Source: Rostratula benghalensis
Taxonomy: Eukaryota > Chordata > Aves > Charadriiformes > Rostratulidae
DNA: 64,000 nucleotides
Assembly: GCA_013399305.1 (NCBI GenBank)
Contig: VXAI01000065.1
Coordinates: 4,014,092 to 4,078,091 of the forward strand
Reading direction: 5' to 3'
The first letter of the stretch is position 1, and every line of letters starts with the position of its first letter. The notes beneath the pieces are model-generated. The model ran no database searches, had not been told where the DNA came from, and was given only the letters and a program-made list of their open reading frames with translations. Below, one piece after another: positions 11,493 through 22,445 of this stretch. The position numbers were made by a program, and so were the translations under genes.

Positions 11493-13816
11493 ATCTTTAC
11501 TACTTGCCTAATACTTTAATGCATTGTTTCCACATTTGGTTACTTTTAGTCCAGGTGTGAATGCTCATTTTAAAATCCTACCGACCACTTTTGTGGGCTT
11601 GTTTGTCCACAGTACTCCTGTGTCAAGGAGTAGTCACAGACAGGTGGATGTTAGCAGGTCATGTAAGTACTGTATAGTCCAAGGTATTCTCTTCCAGATG
11701 TGTATCCAGAAATAGTGGCCTCAGAATATCTAACCTCCTAGGAAAAATGGTAATAGGCACAAGTTTGTGGCTATTGTCATCAATGGCCATCAGCGTCTTT
11801 TGTAGTATGACACTATTCAGCTGCTTTACTAATCCTATTTTTATTAGCTCTTACTATGAAAGAAAAATGCTTTGGCTTCCAACACAAAAGCTTAGGTGCC
11901 TATGAAGCTGCTCTGAATGTGGCGAGATGATGAACCATTGCTGGATGAGGAAGCAGCAAGATTGACAGGGAGTGATTCTTGTGGGAGCAAGCTTGGATGT
12001 TAAACTGAGATACTTTTGTTACTATGGTGTGTTAGGAAATCACTGGCTTAAAAAAAATTTATGGATTCAGAAATAAAAGAGTGGAAAGAAACTGTAGAAA
12101 TAGTTAAATATCTAAGATGAAAGTGTAATCTTATGAGAGTCAGGAAATTTTCTATTCTTGAGGCAAAGTCATGGGTATAGAGTTGTTTTTTTCAAGTTTG
12201 ACAGTGGCATATTTTGACCTCCGAAATAACATCGTACGTTATTAGGTTACTAGTTCAAGCTTCAGTATTTTACTTTATTCACAGGTGTTGGCTACATCCA
12301 TTTCAATGGATACTGCACATGTGGATTAACTCAGTCATTTGCATAAATGTATTTTTTGATTGGGGCCTTATTTTGTTTATTCCATCTCTGGAAAATTCTA
12401 TTCACTGGCTAGCCTGCAGAAAGTAAGGATTTTAACTGGGTGTATGCAGTGCCAATATTTTCCTTATGGTCTTTGTTTTGTGGCAAAAAAAAAAAGACTT
12501 TATGTCTGGTCCAGTAAAGTCATCACAGTTTTTTGAGGCCAAGCTGATTGCAATCAAAATGTTACAGGTAGGAAATTGTATTTTAATCATGATCAGAGGA
12601 GATCTTATTGAGACAGATTTAATTGCCTTGAAGTTGCTTTATGTACTTAACTACATTTTGGGATCCAGAGAAATGGCTCCATATAATTAAAATAAAATCC
12701 AACGAGTTATCAGCTGAACTATGTCTACAATACCTAGATCTATTGAAGGCTTTTATGCCTTTATTTTGGTTAATGTAGAACCATCAAATTTACAGTTATT
12801 TACTTTGGCAAAAATGGCATGTTTTACTTATGTACTTTTGAAGGTTTGCTGCCAAACTCCTCATTAAATTCATTAGATAATTTTCATAAGTCTTCCTATT
12901 CAGAAGCTTGTAATGTGAATTCTTGAGGACTTGCCATATAAGTGCAATTTAATTTTTAAATTTTAAAGACTGACTAGTCCTGCTGAAGTTTAAATTTTAT
13001 CAAGGTAGGATAAAGGCTACCTGAACGCACTACTACCATGAGGGCATCATGTATCATGTCTGTGTAGAATTAATGACAATTCATTGCCGGCTGATGAAAG
13101 ACTGCTCTTCAGCTGCCCATGCTGTGAAGCTCTGGGGTTGTGCTAGGCACTGCATCACGGGGGAATGCTGAGGGGCCTTTTGGGAATGGGAAAGGGATGC
13201 TCTTGATGATCATCATGTGCCTGCTGCAGAGTCAAGGGTGTTTGTGCCTGTGTGTTACTCGTCCCATATTGATGTGCACGTGACCCTGGTACAGGGAATA
13301 AGTGAAAGCAGATACAGTCCAGCAGTGGCTTTCGTTGCCCTCTGTGTGGTTGCCTGTTTCCCTCATGACAGCAGTATCCATTTCTTCACTGCAAAATCAA
13401 GGTGTGCAGATGTGCCAGGCAACAGTTACTGTTTAGGGCAAACCTCATGACTGCAACTAATTCTAACAATAATTTGGGTGTTCGCTGAAGGTGGTGCTAC
13501 ACCGCTACACCACCACACCAGCAACAGAAAAACTGTCATTCACTTAAACTTGTGTGGATTTGCTTTAACTCACTGTGTAGTGCTGTCTTTCTCTGCTTAC
13601 TCAATAGCTTAGTACAGATTATGTCTTTGTTAGAAAAAGATGTTGCAAAATAAATTTTCTTTACACTTTTTTTTCTACAAACAAATGAGGGAAAAGCTCT
13701 GAGTAAAACGCTCAGCTGTGTTGGTAGTAATTCCTGTAAAACCTAACATTTTCTATGTAAAGCCTCCAAGTAAGCTTGTTCCCTCTCCTGAAAACAGAAA
13801 TATTTCTCTGCCCAAT

Positions 13817-13890
13817 ATGTAGTTTGTGCTTCCTCTGACCTTGGGTACTTCAGATGTAGTTTGTGCTTCCTCTGACCTTGGGTACTTCAG
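13817..13890. repeat. Exact 37-bp tandem duplication
   Basis: The unit beginning ATGTAGTTTGTGCTTCCTCT and ending GGGTACTTCAG occurs at 13817-13853 and again at 13854-13890. I see no mismatch between the copies. A perfect pair implies a recent duplication or an assembly or read artefact. It is not part of a recognised element or exon. Confidence 0.95.
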
Positions 13891-16200
13891 TAGGGTTTCT
13901 AACGCTCCTCTGCAAGCAGCCATTTGTTCTCGTTTGGGACTGAAAACAAGTTGGTGCATATGGCTTTGGTGATCAGACTTCTTTGTTAGAAGACTGTGTG
14001 GCTATTGTCATCAAAAAAATTCTTAGCAAAATTATGAATAATGTTATCACAACAATTCATAGAGTATTAGGTTTGCACTGTGTCACAAACGTAACTGAAA
14101 CTAGAAAAAAAGTACTTGACTTCAGTTAACATTTTTGTGGTATCCTAATAATTTTCTTCTAGGTGCTGATTTGTAAGCTGATTTGTTATATCTAACCAAA
14201 TTTGCTGAGTTGGATTTTGTGGTTTTTATTTTTTAAAGACACTGTAGGAATAAATCCTGGACATTTTACCACCGAATACACTCGTAAATAATAAGATATT
14301 CTTTGTTGGTCAATGCTACGATAGCCACCACTGTAACTGTACCAGAGTGAGAAATAACATTTGACTGAATTTTATAGCATATTATTATGCCAGAACACAC
14401 CACTGAACCAATGTCTCCCCAGCTTCAGGCAACTATGTTGATCAGTATCATGAAGCATTAGCAAAAGCATTATCATGTTTTCACTAGCATTATTCTCCAC
14501 ATAACACTGCAACTTTATGCTTTGTCTGTTTGGGTTTTTTTCAATTTTATATGACTATATTTACAGGATATACCCTTTATGGAACTAGCTGTAAAATCCA
14601 CTCCTTTTCCTGAAATGCTTAGGAACCAATCGACACATACAAAAAGTTTAGACTATTTTTTTCAGCATACAGAATTACATTTATTACACTGCTTGACCAC
14701 CTTTAACTAGGCTCCGTGGCTAAAACTAATGAAGTGTAGAAGGAATGATGCTGTAAAATTCTGTAGACACTCATTAACCAGGCTGCCCAGCTCCTTCTCC
14801 CACAGCACTAACAATGGTGTGAACACACAGGTATCTTAGGGAATTATTCTGGGTTTTCTTGCTATCTTTTCTAAAAATAAGTATATTATTGACTTTCTAA
14901 ATAGTATCCAGTCACTGACTGGAGGCATACTCAGCCTAATTTATCAATGAGCACAGTCACAAAGTGGCAGACATCCCCATCATCCATACAGATGTGGACC
15001 ACACTGGCCATCCCACTAAAGATCTATCTGTTCCATGGTCCAGGACATCAACATTAAAAATGCACCAGAGCCCAGACTAGGAGAAGATGCTTCTCTTTCA
15101 GAGAACTCTGGTAGTTTATCCTCTCAGTAACACTGCCTTGCAAAACTAGAGAGCCCTGACTCAGCTTTTTAGATTTAGTACAGAACTAAGGCACCCTTTG
15201 GGTCCTGCAGGTTGATTGCAGGTGGATGTTGAACAGCAGAGGAATTTGTTATTAAAAAAAAATTACCAGTCATTAAAAGGTCACTTCAGAAATAAATTAC
15301 TTTCTCCCCTGTAGCAAGTTTCTGTGATGTAAAAATCTAATGTTGACACCTCCTCACAGCAGGGTATTTATTGTCAGTTCCAGAGAGGCCAAGCAGGGCT
15401 ATGAATCTGATGGCAGCAACAGAGACACACAACCAAAAAGAGGAGAGAATTGAACAGCCATGACTGGGAAGACTTTCACACTCCCATGCATACATCCCCT
15501 TTCCTGCTTTATGCATATCTCTTTAAAAGAGGCTTCTGAAGACTTAAGTCTGTTAGGAGAATGATTAAAATCCTAATCATCAAGAGCAAATTATGCTTGA
15601 AACAGATAAACAGGCATGGTGGACAACTATTTTCAGACAAGCAAAAGTCCACAAAACCAGTCTTTCTTGGGTAAGTCAGTTACTTTGGATAGACTCTCCT
15701 CATCAGAGCGAGGATTCTAGGAACTCATCCTGCTCCTCCACAAAATTGGCATCATTCACAGAATTGTCCTTTTTAGCAGAAAAATAACAAGTAACAGTCT
15801 GATTCACAGGTAATGCTTTCCTGAATTTACTGAATTCTCTAACAGCCAAACACAAAGATTTAGGGTGTGAAATACAAGCATTTAAATCAAAAATTTTCCT
15901 TTCTCTCACAAGAAGCATAAAATTCAGAAAAAAACAATCATAAGAGCAATATTATTTATGGCCATCTGCCACATGCTCATTCATCATAATGTTGACACAT
16001 TTATAAATTGCATAGACTTGAATTGGCAATGTAATTCAACTAGAACATACAAAAGTTTAACTGCCAGTGCCTCCACATCCTTTAGTTTCAACAATCTGCC
16101 AGTATACGGGAGGGAAGGAAGGGAAAAATACAAATATGATGGACAATCCCACCAACTGAAAGTAGTCAACATGTATGAAGCAAAACCAAAAACTACTTAC

Positions 16201-16818
16201 TTCAGATTTGGAGGACATGTTTTCCTCCGCGTCAGAATCATTGGCATCTACAATATCATCAAATGGTGGCAGAGTGGGTGTCTTCTTTTCCAGTGAATCA
16301 TTTTCAATTTTGACTCTCCCCACTTTCAGCTGAGATCTATCCTTTGTCTGTTTTCTGTCACTTGAACAAGTAAGAATCAGTGGTGGGGCACTAGGAAAAT
16401 TTTTGAATAATGAATCTGAGCCACTTTTTTTTCTTTTTTTTGCAGAAGGTTCATCAGAGTCTAGAAAAGAGGGCCTTTTTATGGGAGTTTTCTTTTCTTG
16501 CTGCTGCCCACCTGTTATGGTAAGGACAGGGGTGTTTTCTGATTTTGGCTCCTTGGTCATGGGTTTGGGTTCCTTAAAGGCCATCTTAGGAACTAGTTTT
16601 TCATCTTTTAGTGGTTTGTTTTCTTTGGGTTTCTTAGAGGATTCTTTGGAAGATTTGCTGTGTTCCCTGTGTTCCCTGGAAGGGTCTTTGAAGGCACTTT
16701 TATGTTCTTTTGAGTCTTTAGAAGTTTTTTCCTTGTGCTCCTTTGTTAACTTGTGGGTCTTTGAAAAACTACTACTACTACTGCTGCTGCTATTTACATT
16801 CAGAATCCTAGTTGGGTC
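16201..16818 (-). CDS. MLLT3: MLLT3 (AF9) large Ser/Lys-rich exon, human exon 5 equivalent
   Basis: This 618-bp minus-strand exon (206 codons, phase 0 at both ends) has acceptor tctcctttttgcag and donor gtaagt. It starts DPTRILNVN, followed by only 8 serines (AGC and AGT codons), then FSKTHKLTKEHKEK. It continues with basic Lys/Glu/Ser-rich sequence containing PKENKPLKDEK and KMAFKEPKPM, both close to human AF9. A nuclear-localisation-like SAKKRKKS follows, then APPLILTCSSD, VKIEND (a possible SUMO site) and LPPFDDIVDANDSD. Human AF9 has about 40 serines in the tract. The exon forms the disordered linker between the YEATS domain and the C-terminal partner-binding domain. It ends NMSSKSE, where human has NISSKSD. 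The long plus-strand open frame over it is only its shadow. Confidence 0.97.
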
Positions 16819-18800
16819 CTGCAAAAAGGAGATGCAAAATTTTATAAAAGGAGAAGAGAACCCTTAAAGCCTCAAAAGACAGACACAATATGGACACAGG
16901 ATTCATATTAAAAATTTGGAACTCCACGTTGACAACCAGTAACTGCAAATACCTATATGTAAGAACAGATACAAACACCAACATTTTGGTCAACTCACCT
17001 ATTACAAAGTGGTGGAACACAAGCAGTTACTACTGCTTGTCAGTATCTACACAAAAGTTAGTTTTGATCTTAAGAATGTGATATGTGTTTTAAGAAACAT
17101 AAGATGAACATGAAGAAAGTTTAGGAAAATGCTAACCATGACCACTAGCTACCAGAAAAAAGACACATCATAAAGAAAGATAAGGATAAGAAACAATATA
17201 CTGTCAACAGAATTACTTCAGGATCAGATAAAAACAAGGACTCCTGATGTCATTTCACATAATGCTTGACTTCCGTACCATGGTCCTCTCCAGCTTTTGC
17301 CAGGTCCTTTTCTTCGGACATAATTATGACTCTGGGTCCAGCTTCAATATGGAAGACTTGATTTGACTCAGTACTCAGTGTCTTGTTATGGAAACCATAT
17401 TTTCCTAAAAAAAGCTGCCTTTTTTGTATCTATTGCTGCTGACTCTGCTACGTATTTAATTGCATTTTTAAAATTCGACTGTTATGTGAGCAGTGTTTCT
17501 GACAGGGTGATGATTTAGCAGAAAGAACAGAGCAGTCATATTCCTCACTACACTGTTTCTTTCATGGAATCTGAACAGTCTAAGTACCAAGGAAAGTGGT
17601 GATCTGCAGTTAGAACACTCAATAAGGGAACTGAACCATCTGGACAGGGCTGTATGAGATCCTTCCTTCTGAGAATTAACACCCAGGAATATTCAAAAGA
17701 TGACAATAGCTCCAGCACTGCCCACTTCCACTGAAACTGCTAGAAACAGCACTCAGCATCTCAAAAATACCCAGCAGCCTAACTGCACTGTTATAAATGC
17801 TAAACACCTGTAGCACTTGCTCCAGAAACTAGCTTTATTTTTATACTACTACAAATCTGCGAACATTTCCATTTATAAGAACCTACAGTCAACAAGCTCA
17901 GGTTGCTTAATTTCTTACAAGGTGATCATAAGCATTTTTATCTATATATAGCCTAGCACCTGAGAAACTTTAAGAAACACACACTTGAACAAATATATTG
18001 CATACACACATTGTTTTCCTTTCCCTTCACATACAACACAGGTCTAAATGGTATAAAATGGAAAGTACTAAAACGCTGGGAGGAAAAAAAACAAGCATGA
18101 AAGTTGATGCATTGTGAAGTCTGTAAAAATCCTAACTCTAGATCTAGATTTATATCAAATACAACACCAATCTGGAAAAAAAATTAAAATGAAAGAAAAC
18201 AAAAATAACAACAACAACCCCCCCACACACGTAGTAAACTAGTTAGTAAAAGTTTGTGAAGTTTTATTCCTGATGAAAAATAGGTTAGCTGACAAATCTT
18301 TAGAACCAACTCTTCTTGAAAGCAGCATATACCCTAAGTGCTGTGTGCCATGCCAGTATCACACATAAAGATGACAGTATTTAACTGTAAGAAGTTGGAA
18401 TATAATTAGTTAGGGGTGTTCCAATACCCAATTCTAGAATCACAGCTTTACAGACATTCTTAGACTAAAAGAGAGGATGATGAATAATATTTACAATAAA
18501 GTGTTCTTCCAGTATAATTATTATGCAAAGAAAGCTTTAGTGCAAATAGGAAACTACTGAAAAGGGTGCTAGTCGATATATATATTATGGGTTTGATTTT
18601 CAATAATTTGGTTGGTTGCTCATGCAAGTCCTTTACAAACTGCAGACTAAGGTGGTACCCAAAATTCTCTCATCTGTAAGATGGAGTATGCTTTCATCTG
18701 TACAAAATTCGTATACAAAACCCTAGGTCAGTTTTATTTTCCAGCAACCCACACTTGCCATTATACACTGCTAAGGATCTGCTTTTCTTTTTTTGATCCT

Positions 18801-19383
18801 TGTACTGGTTTTGGCTGGGATAGAGTTAATTTTCTTTATAGTAGCATATGCAGGTACATTTGGATTTCTGACGAAAACAGTGCTGATAGCACACTGGTGT
18901 TTTAGCTATTGCTGAGAAGTGTTCATACACCATCAAGGCCTCCTCTGTTTTTCACACCATCCTAGCAGTGTGTAGGCCAGGGGTGCACAAGAAATTGGGA
19001 GAGGACACAGCAGGGACAGCTGACCCCAACTGAACAGAGGGATATTCCAGACCGTATAACCTCATGTTCAGCCATAAAAGCTGGGAGAAGAAGGAAGAAG
19101 AGGACATTTGGACTTTGGCTGTTTGTATTCCTGTGTAACCATTACATGTGATGGAGCCCTGTATTCCCAGAGGTGGCTGAATACCTGCCTGCTGATGGGA
19201 AGCAGTGAATTAATTACTTGTTTTGATTTGGTTACAAGTGCAGCTTTCACTTTCATATTAAACTGCTTTATCTCAATCCACAAGTTTTCTCACTTTTACC
19301 TGTCTAGTTACTCCAATCTCACCAGAGGGGAGGGAGGGAGCAGCTATGTGGGGCTCAGCTGCCACCCAGATGCAGCATCTACA
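18801..19383 (+). mobile_element. Solo LTR of an avian endogenous retrovirus (ERVL-like)
   Basis: It begins TGTACTGGTTTTGGCTGGGA followed by TAGAGTTAATTTTCTTTATA, the start of a widespread avian LTR family as I recall it. It includes the characteristic GGTGCACAAGAA and GACAGCTGACCC segments, a TATA-like CATAAAAG near 19072 and a poly(A)-signal-like ATTAAA near 19257. TCTCAATCCACAAGTTTTCT follows, then a G-rich block and a TGTGGGGCTCAGCTGCC end. No retroviral gag, pol or env sequence flanks it, so it is a solo LTR. I find no clear target-site duplication. The exact 3' edge (TG...CA) is estimated. Orientation is opposite to MLLT3. Confidence 0.85.
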
Positions 19384-19386
19384 GCA

Positions 19387-19545
19387 CAGAGAGGTGGTAG
19401 ATGCCCCATCCCTGGAAACATTCAAGGCCAGGTTGGATTAGGCTCTGAGCAACCTGATCTAGTTGAGGATGTCCACGCTTATTGCAGTGGAGTTGGAGTA
19501 GATGACCTTTAAAGGTCCCTTCCAACCCAAACCAAATGGTTTACA
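19387..19545 (+). mobile_element. CR1 LINE 3' end
   Basis: The sequence matches the typical CR1 3' part: CCCCATCCCTGGAAACATTC, then AGGCCAGGTTGGATTAGGCT, and GATGACCTTTAAAGGTCCCT followed by TCCAACCCAAACCA. It directly follows the solo LTR. Either the LTR inserted into or beside an older CR1, or the 5' part was lost. It is non-coding and antisense to MLLT3. Confidence 0.9.
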
Positions 19546-22382
19546 CATACCATGTTTGCAAAAAAAGCAGTATTTCCCTTCTCCTCTGTAGCAATAGATG
19601 GAAATAATTAATTAAAATAATTACTTTGAACTGTTCTTCCCTTATCTTAATTTCCCATTATCTAAACTAATTAATGAAACTCTGAATTTTCTTACAAATT
19701 ATTCAGTTGTGCTTTTTGTTCAGATGTTTCTTGCATTAGCACTGCAAATGTATTTTTCATGCATATTTGGAAATCTAACTACATCTAATATATATGCATC
19801 AGCATTAAAAATGGGCAGCAGCATCTAAAATGAACAGTTTATGAAGACATTTGAATGTCTGAACATAAGGCACTTGCTCACTTCATGGGCCAGTAATTAA
19901 TAAAATCCCCAACCAAACAAAAAGGCACTAATCATTCCTTTTTTACTTTAGTCAAAACTCCTTTCCTTGTGATTTCTTTAAATAAAAATAAAAAAGCTTC
20001 ATACTTTGATTCAAGACCAGCCCCAAAGGTTGACATATGATCTAATTATTAACGTTTTTATCTTCACATCTCGTTCTATCATGCCAGAGCTGTAAATGTT
20101 GCTCAGGGGCGGAACAAAATATGTGCCATTAATAAACTAGACGCAACTGGATGGAATCCTTATTGGTCTCCTTACCACATATTTTATGTTTTTCCAAAAG
20201 GAGGGACTCATTTTAGTGTTTTTTCAACAGACGAGAGCTGTGAAATAGGTCCTGGGGTGCAGTAGTATTAAAACCAACAGGAACTTGAGATCCTTCTCAC
20301 CTTTTCAATTTTAAAATGTGACCCCCTTCCTCAGTTTACAACCTGGAAGATGATATTTTCATGGAAATCATAGTACATTACATACTTATGACATACATAA
20401 ATATATATATGTATATAACCCTGCCATGTTCTCTAAAAGCTACCCTTTCACTACAACAGCCAACCCATTGCTTTTATATTCACATTGTTCCTCTAAGAAC
20501 AAAAAGTGTCTTTTCTTATTTCTAGATTTCCGCAATAAGCCTAACAGAAGCCAATTTAGAGGAAACAGCAAGAGCAACATGAAATTTTTAAGACAGAAAA
20601 AACCCAAATATATTCACTGGTAAAGTGACATCAAACCTTATGATGAATGTGGAAGACTGGTGGGGATGAAAAGTGGCTAAATATTCACATCATGTACAGC
20701 ATAGATCTTATTGAAAATCAGAATGCATTTTCAATCCATTTTCTTCATTTTCTTATTTATCAAAGTCTAACAGTGCATTTCATTGTTTCATTTCGTTCCC
20801 ACCTTAAGAAGCATTGCAATGAATAAGAGTGAATGATGTATTTCTGCTAAGACAAACAAATAAAACAGTCTTATTTCAAGTTTATACATAAAATGGATAT
20901 CATGGGGTTTGACAGGTAAGGTATTTACACACCATAGCTTGCATTTGTATAGTCAACAGTTATTGAAGCAACTCAAGTGAGAGTTAGTCTTTGATACATC
21001 GCATAACAAACATCAAAAGCATAATACAAAGGATTATATGCCTGTTAAAATAACTGCAGAATGTTTTGTTTTCTTAGGCCAAATAACATCATGCTTGTAT
21101 AGTACTTCAAGACATACATCCTCTTTCATAAGGCAGTATTAACAGATCTTTAAAAATAAATATTTTAGAAAGCATGACAAAAATCTAAGGTTTTACTAAC
21201 AGAGAAAAACTGTGCTACCGAGACTGCTGCAATCAACTTCTGCTCAGATTTTGGCTAACACATGCTAAGGCCTGATGGGAGCAGTGAGAGCACCAGGCTG
21301 GCAGAGCAGGGGACCAGAAAGACATTAAGGGCTGTTATGAAGCCATAATCACCCGCAAATTGCTCTCTCTTCAGAATCTGTTAACTTATGGAAATGATAT
21401 AAATGAAACCTTTAAGATATAAAGAAAGTTATAAAACATCAGCTAACCAAAAAAGAAAAATTTTTTAAAGTGGATCCATCAGAAGCTGGATTGCTGAGGC
21501 TTTCATGTTTTCCACGTTAGGTGATACAGGGTACACCCACACGGTACAGAGGAGGACGGACCAAAAGAGAAAGCATGAGCACTCTCACTAATTTATTTAT
21601 TTTTGCTCCTAAGCACGTGGACTAAGATTTACAGGTTATAAATTAAGAAACTGCATGACTTGAATGGTGAATAAATTAATTAATGTAATAGACTAGTCTG
21701 GGCAAAGGGCACTGCACCCTGGTTTTTGTGCTTGTTTACTGTATTTCTTAATGAGCTCATGAAATAGAAGTTCAAATCACTGAGTACGGTTGTTCTGTAA
21801 ATCTGAGAGATCCAAATGGGCTGTGACAGCTGTTCAAAAGGTAACACATTTGCAGATTAAAAGAATTAACTAACCACGATGCAAAACAAGTGTTGATATA
21901 TATCTTGTAGGGTTGGGTTCTGACTTCGCACCACAACATGTAGTTTCCAAGTTGGTTGAACATGAGTTTGAATAAGCAGTATCCCCTGGAAATAATTTCA
22001 AATCTCTCCAGTCGCTGACAGACATTGGTAAGCTGATTAGCAAAAGAAGCAGTTGTGGGGAGGGAGGGGTGGTTTGTTATGTTTAATGAAGTCATTAAAC
22101 TGAGCACTAAACTGAAGTCATTAAACTGGTGTGGCCATGCCAGTCTACTATACTCTGAGTTTAGTCTACAAATTTAGCATTAATGATCATAAAAATTATG
22201 CATTATTTTCATTTGTAATAAAAAAAGCATTTCTTCAAATGTTACACCTATTGATAAAATATGCCCATCTTAAGCCAATGGACTAGAATTAGGCTCAAAT
22301 ATGCCTCCTGCTTTGAAAAGGAAAAGAGGAGGAAGATATGTAAAAGAAATTACTTGGTTAAGGAAATTCAGATTTCTGTTGA

Positions 22383-22445
22383 NNNNNNNNNNNNNNNNNN
22401 NNNNNNNNNNNNNNNNNNNNNNNNNNNNNNNNNNNNNNNNNNNNN
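22383..22445. other. Assembly gap (63 N)
   Basis: Undetermined bases within an intron. An apparent long open frame on the plus strand (22301-23209) crosses this gap, so its first part cannot be trusted. Confidence 0.99.

Larger units (their letters stand above)
6699..16200 (-). other. MLLT3: MLLT3 intron between the large Ser/Lys exon and the serine-rich exon
   Basis: About 9.5 kb, running from donor gtaagt (16195-16200, consensus-like) to an acceptor hidden in the gap. It contains a truncated CR1 piece at 11060-11492, an exact 37-bp tandem duplication at 13817-13890 and T homopolymers such as 15 T at 9495-9509. It also holds one decoy-like exon candidate near 9956-10028, described under findings. 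Elsewhere I see AT-rich sequence with no recognisable gene. Confidence 0.75.

Noticed and set aside
16403..16867. 154-codon plus-strand open frame over the large MLLT3 exon
   Set aside because: It is the antisense shadow of the real coding exon: Ser/Lys-rich codons give Leu/Phe/Ser-rich translation. The minus-strand frame matches AF9.
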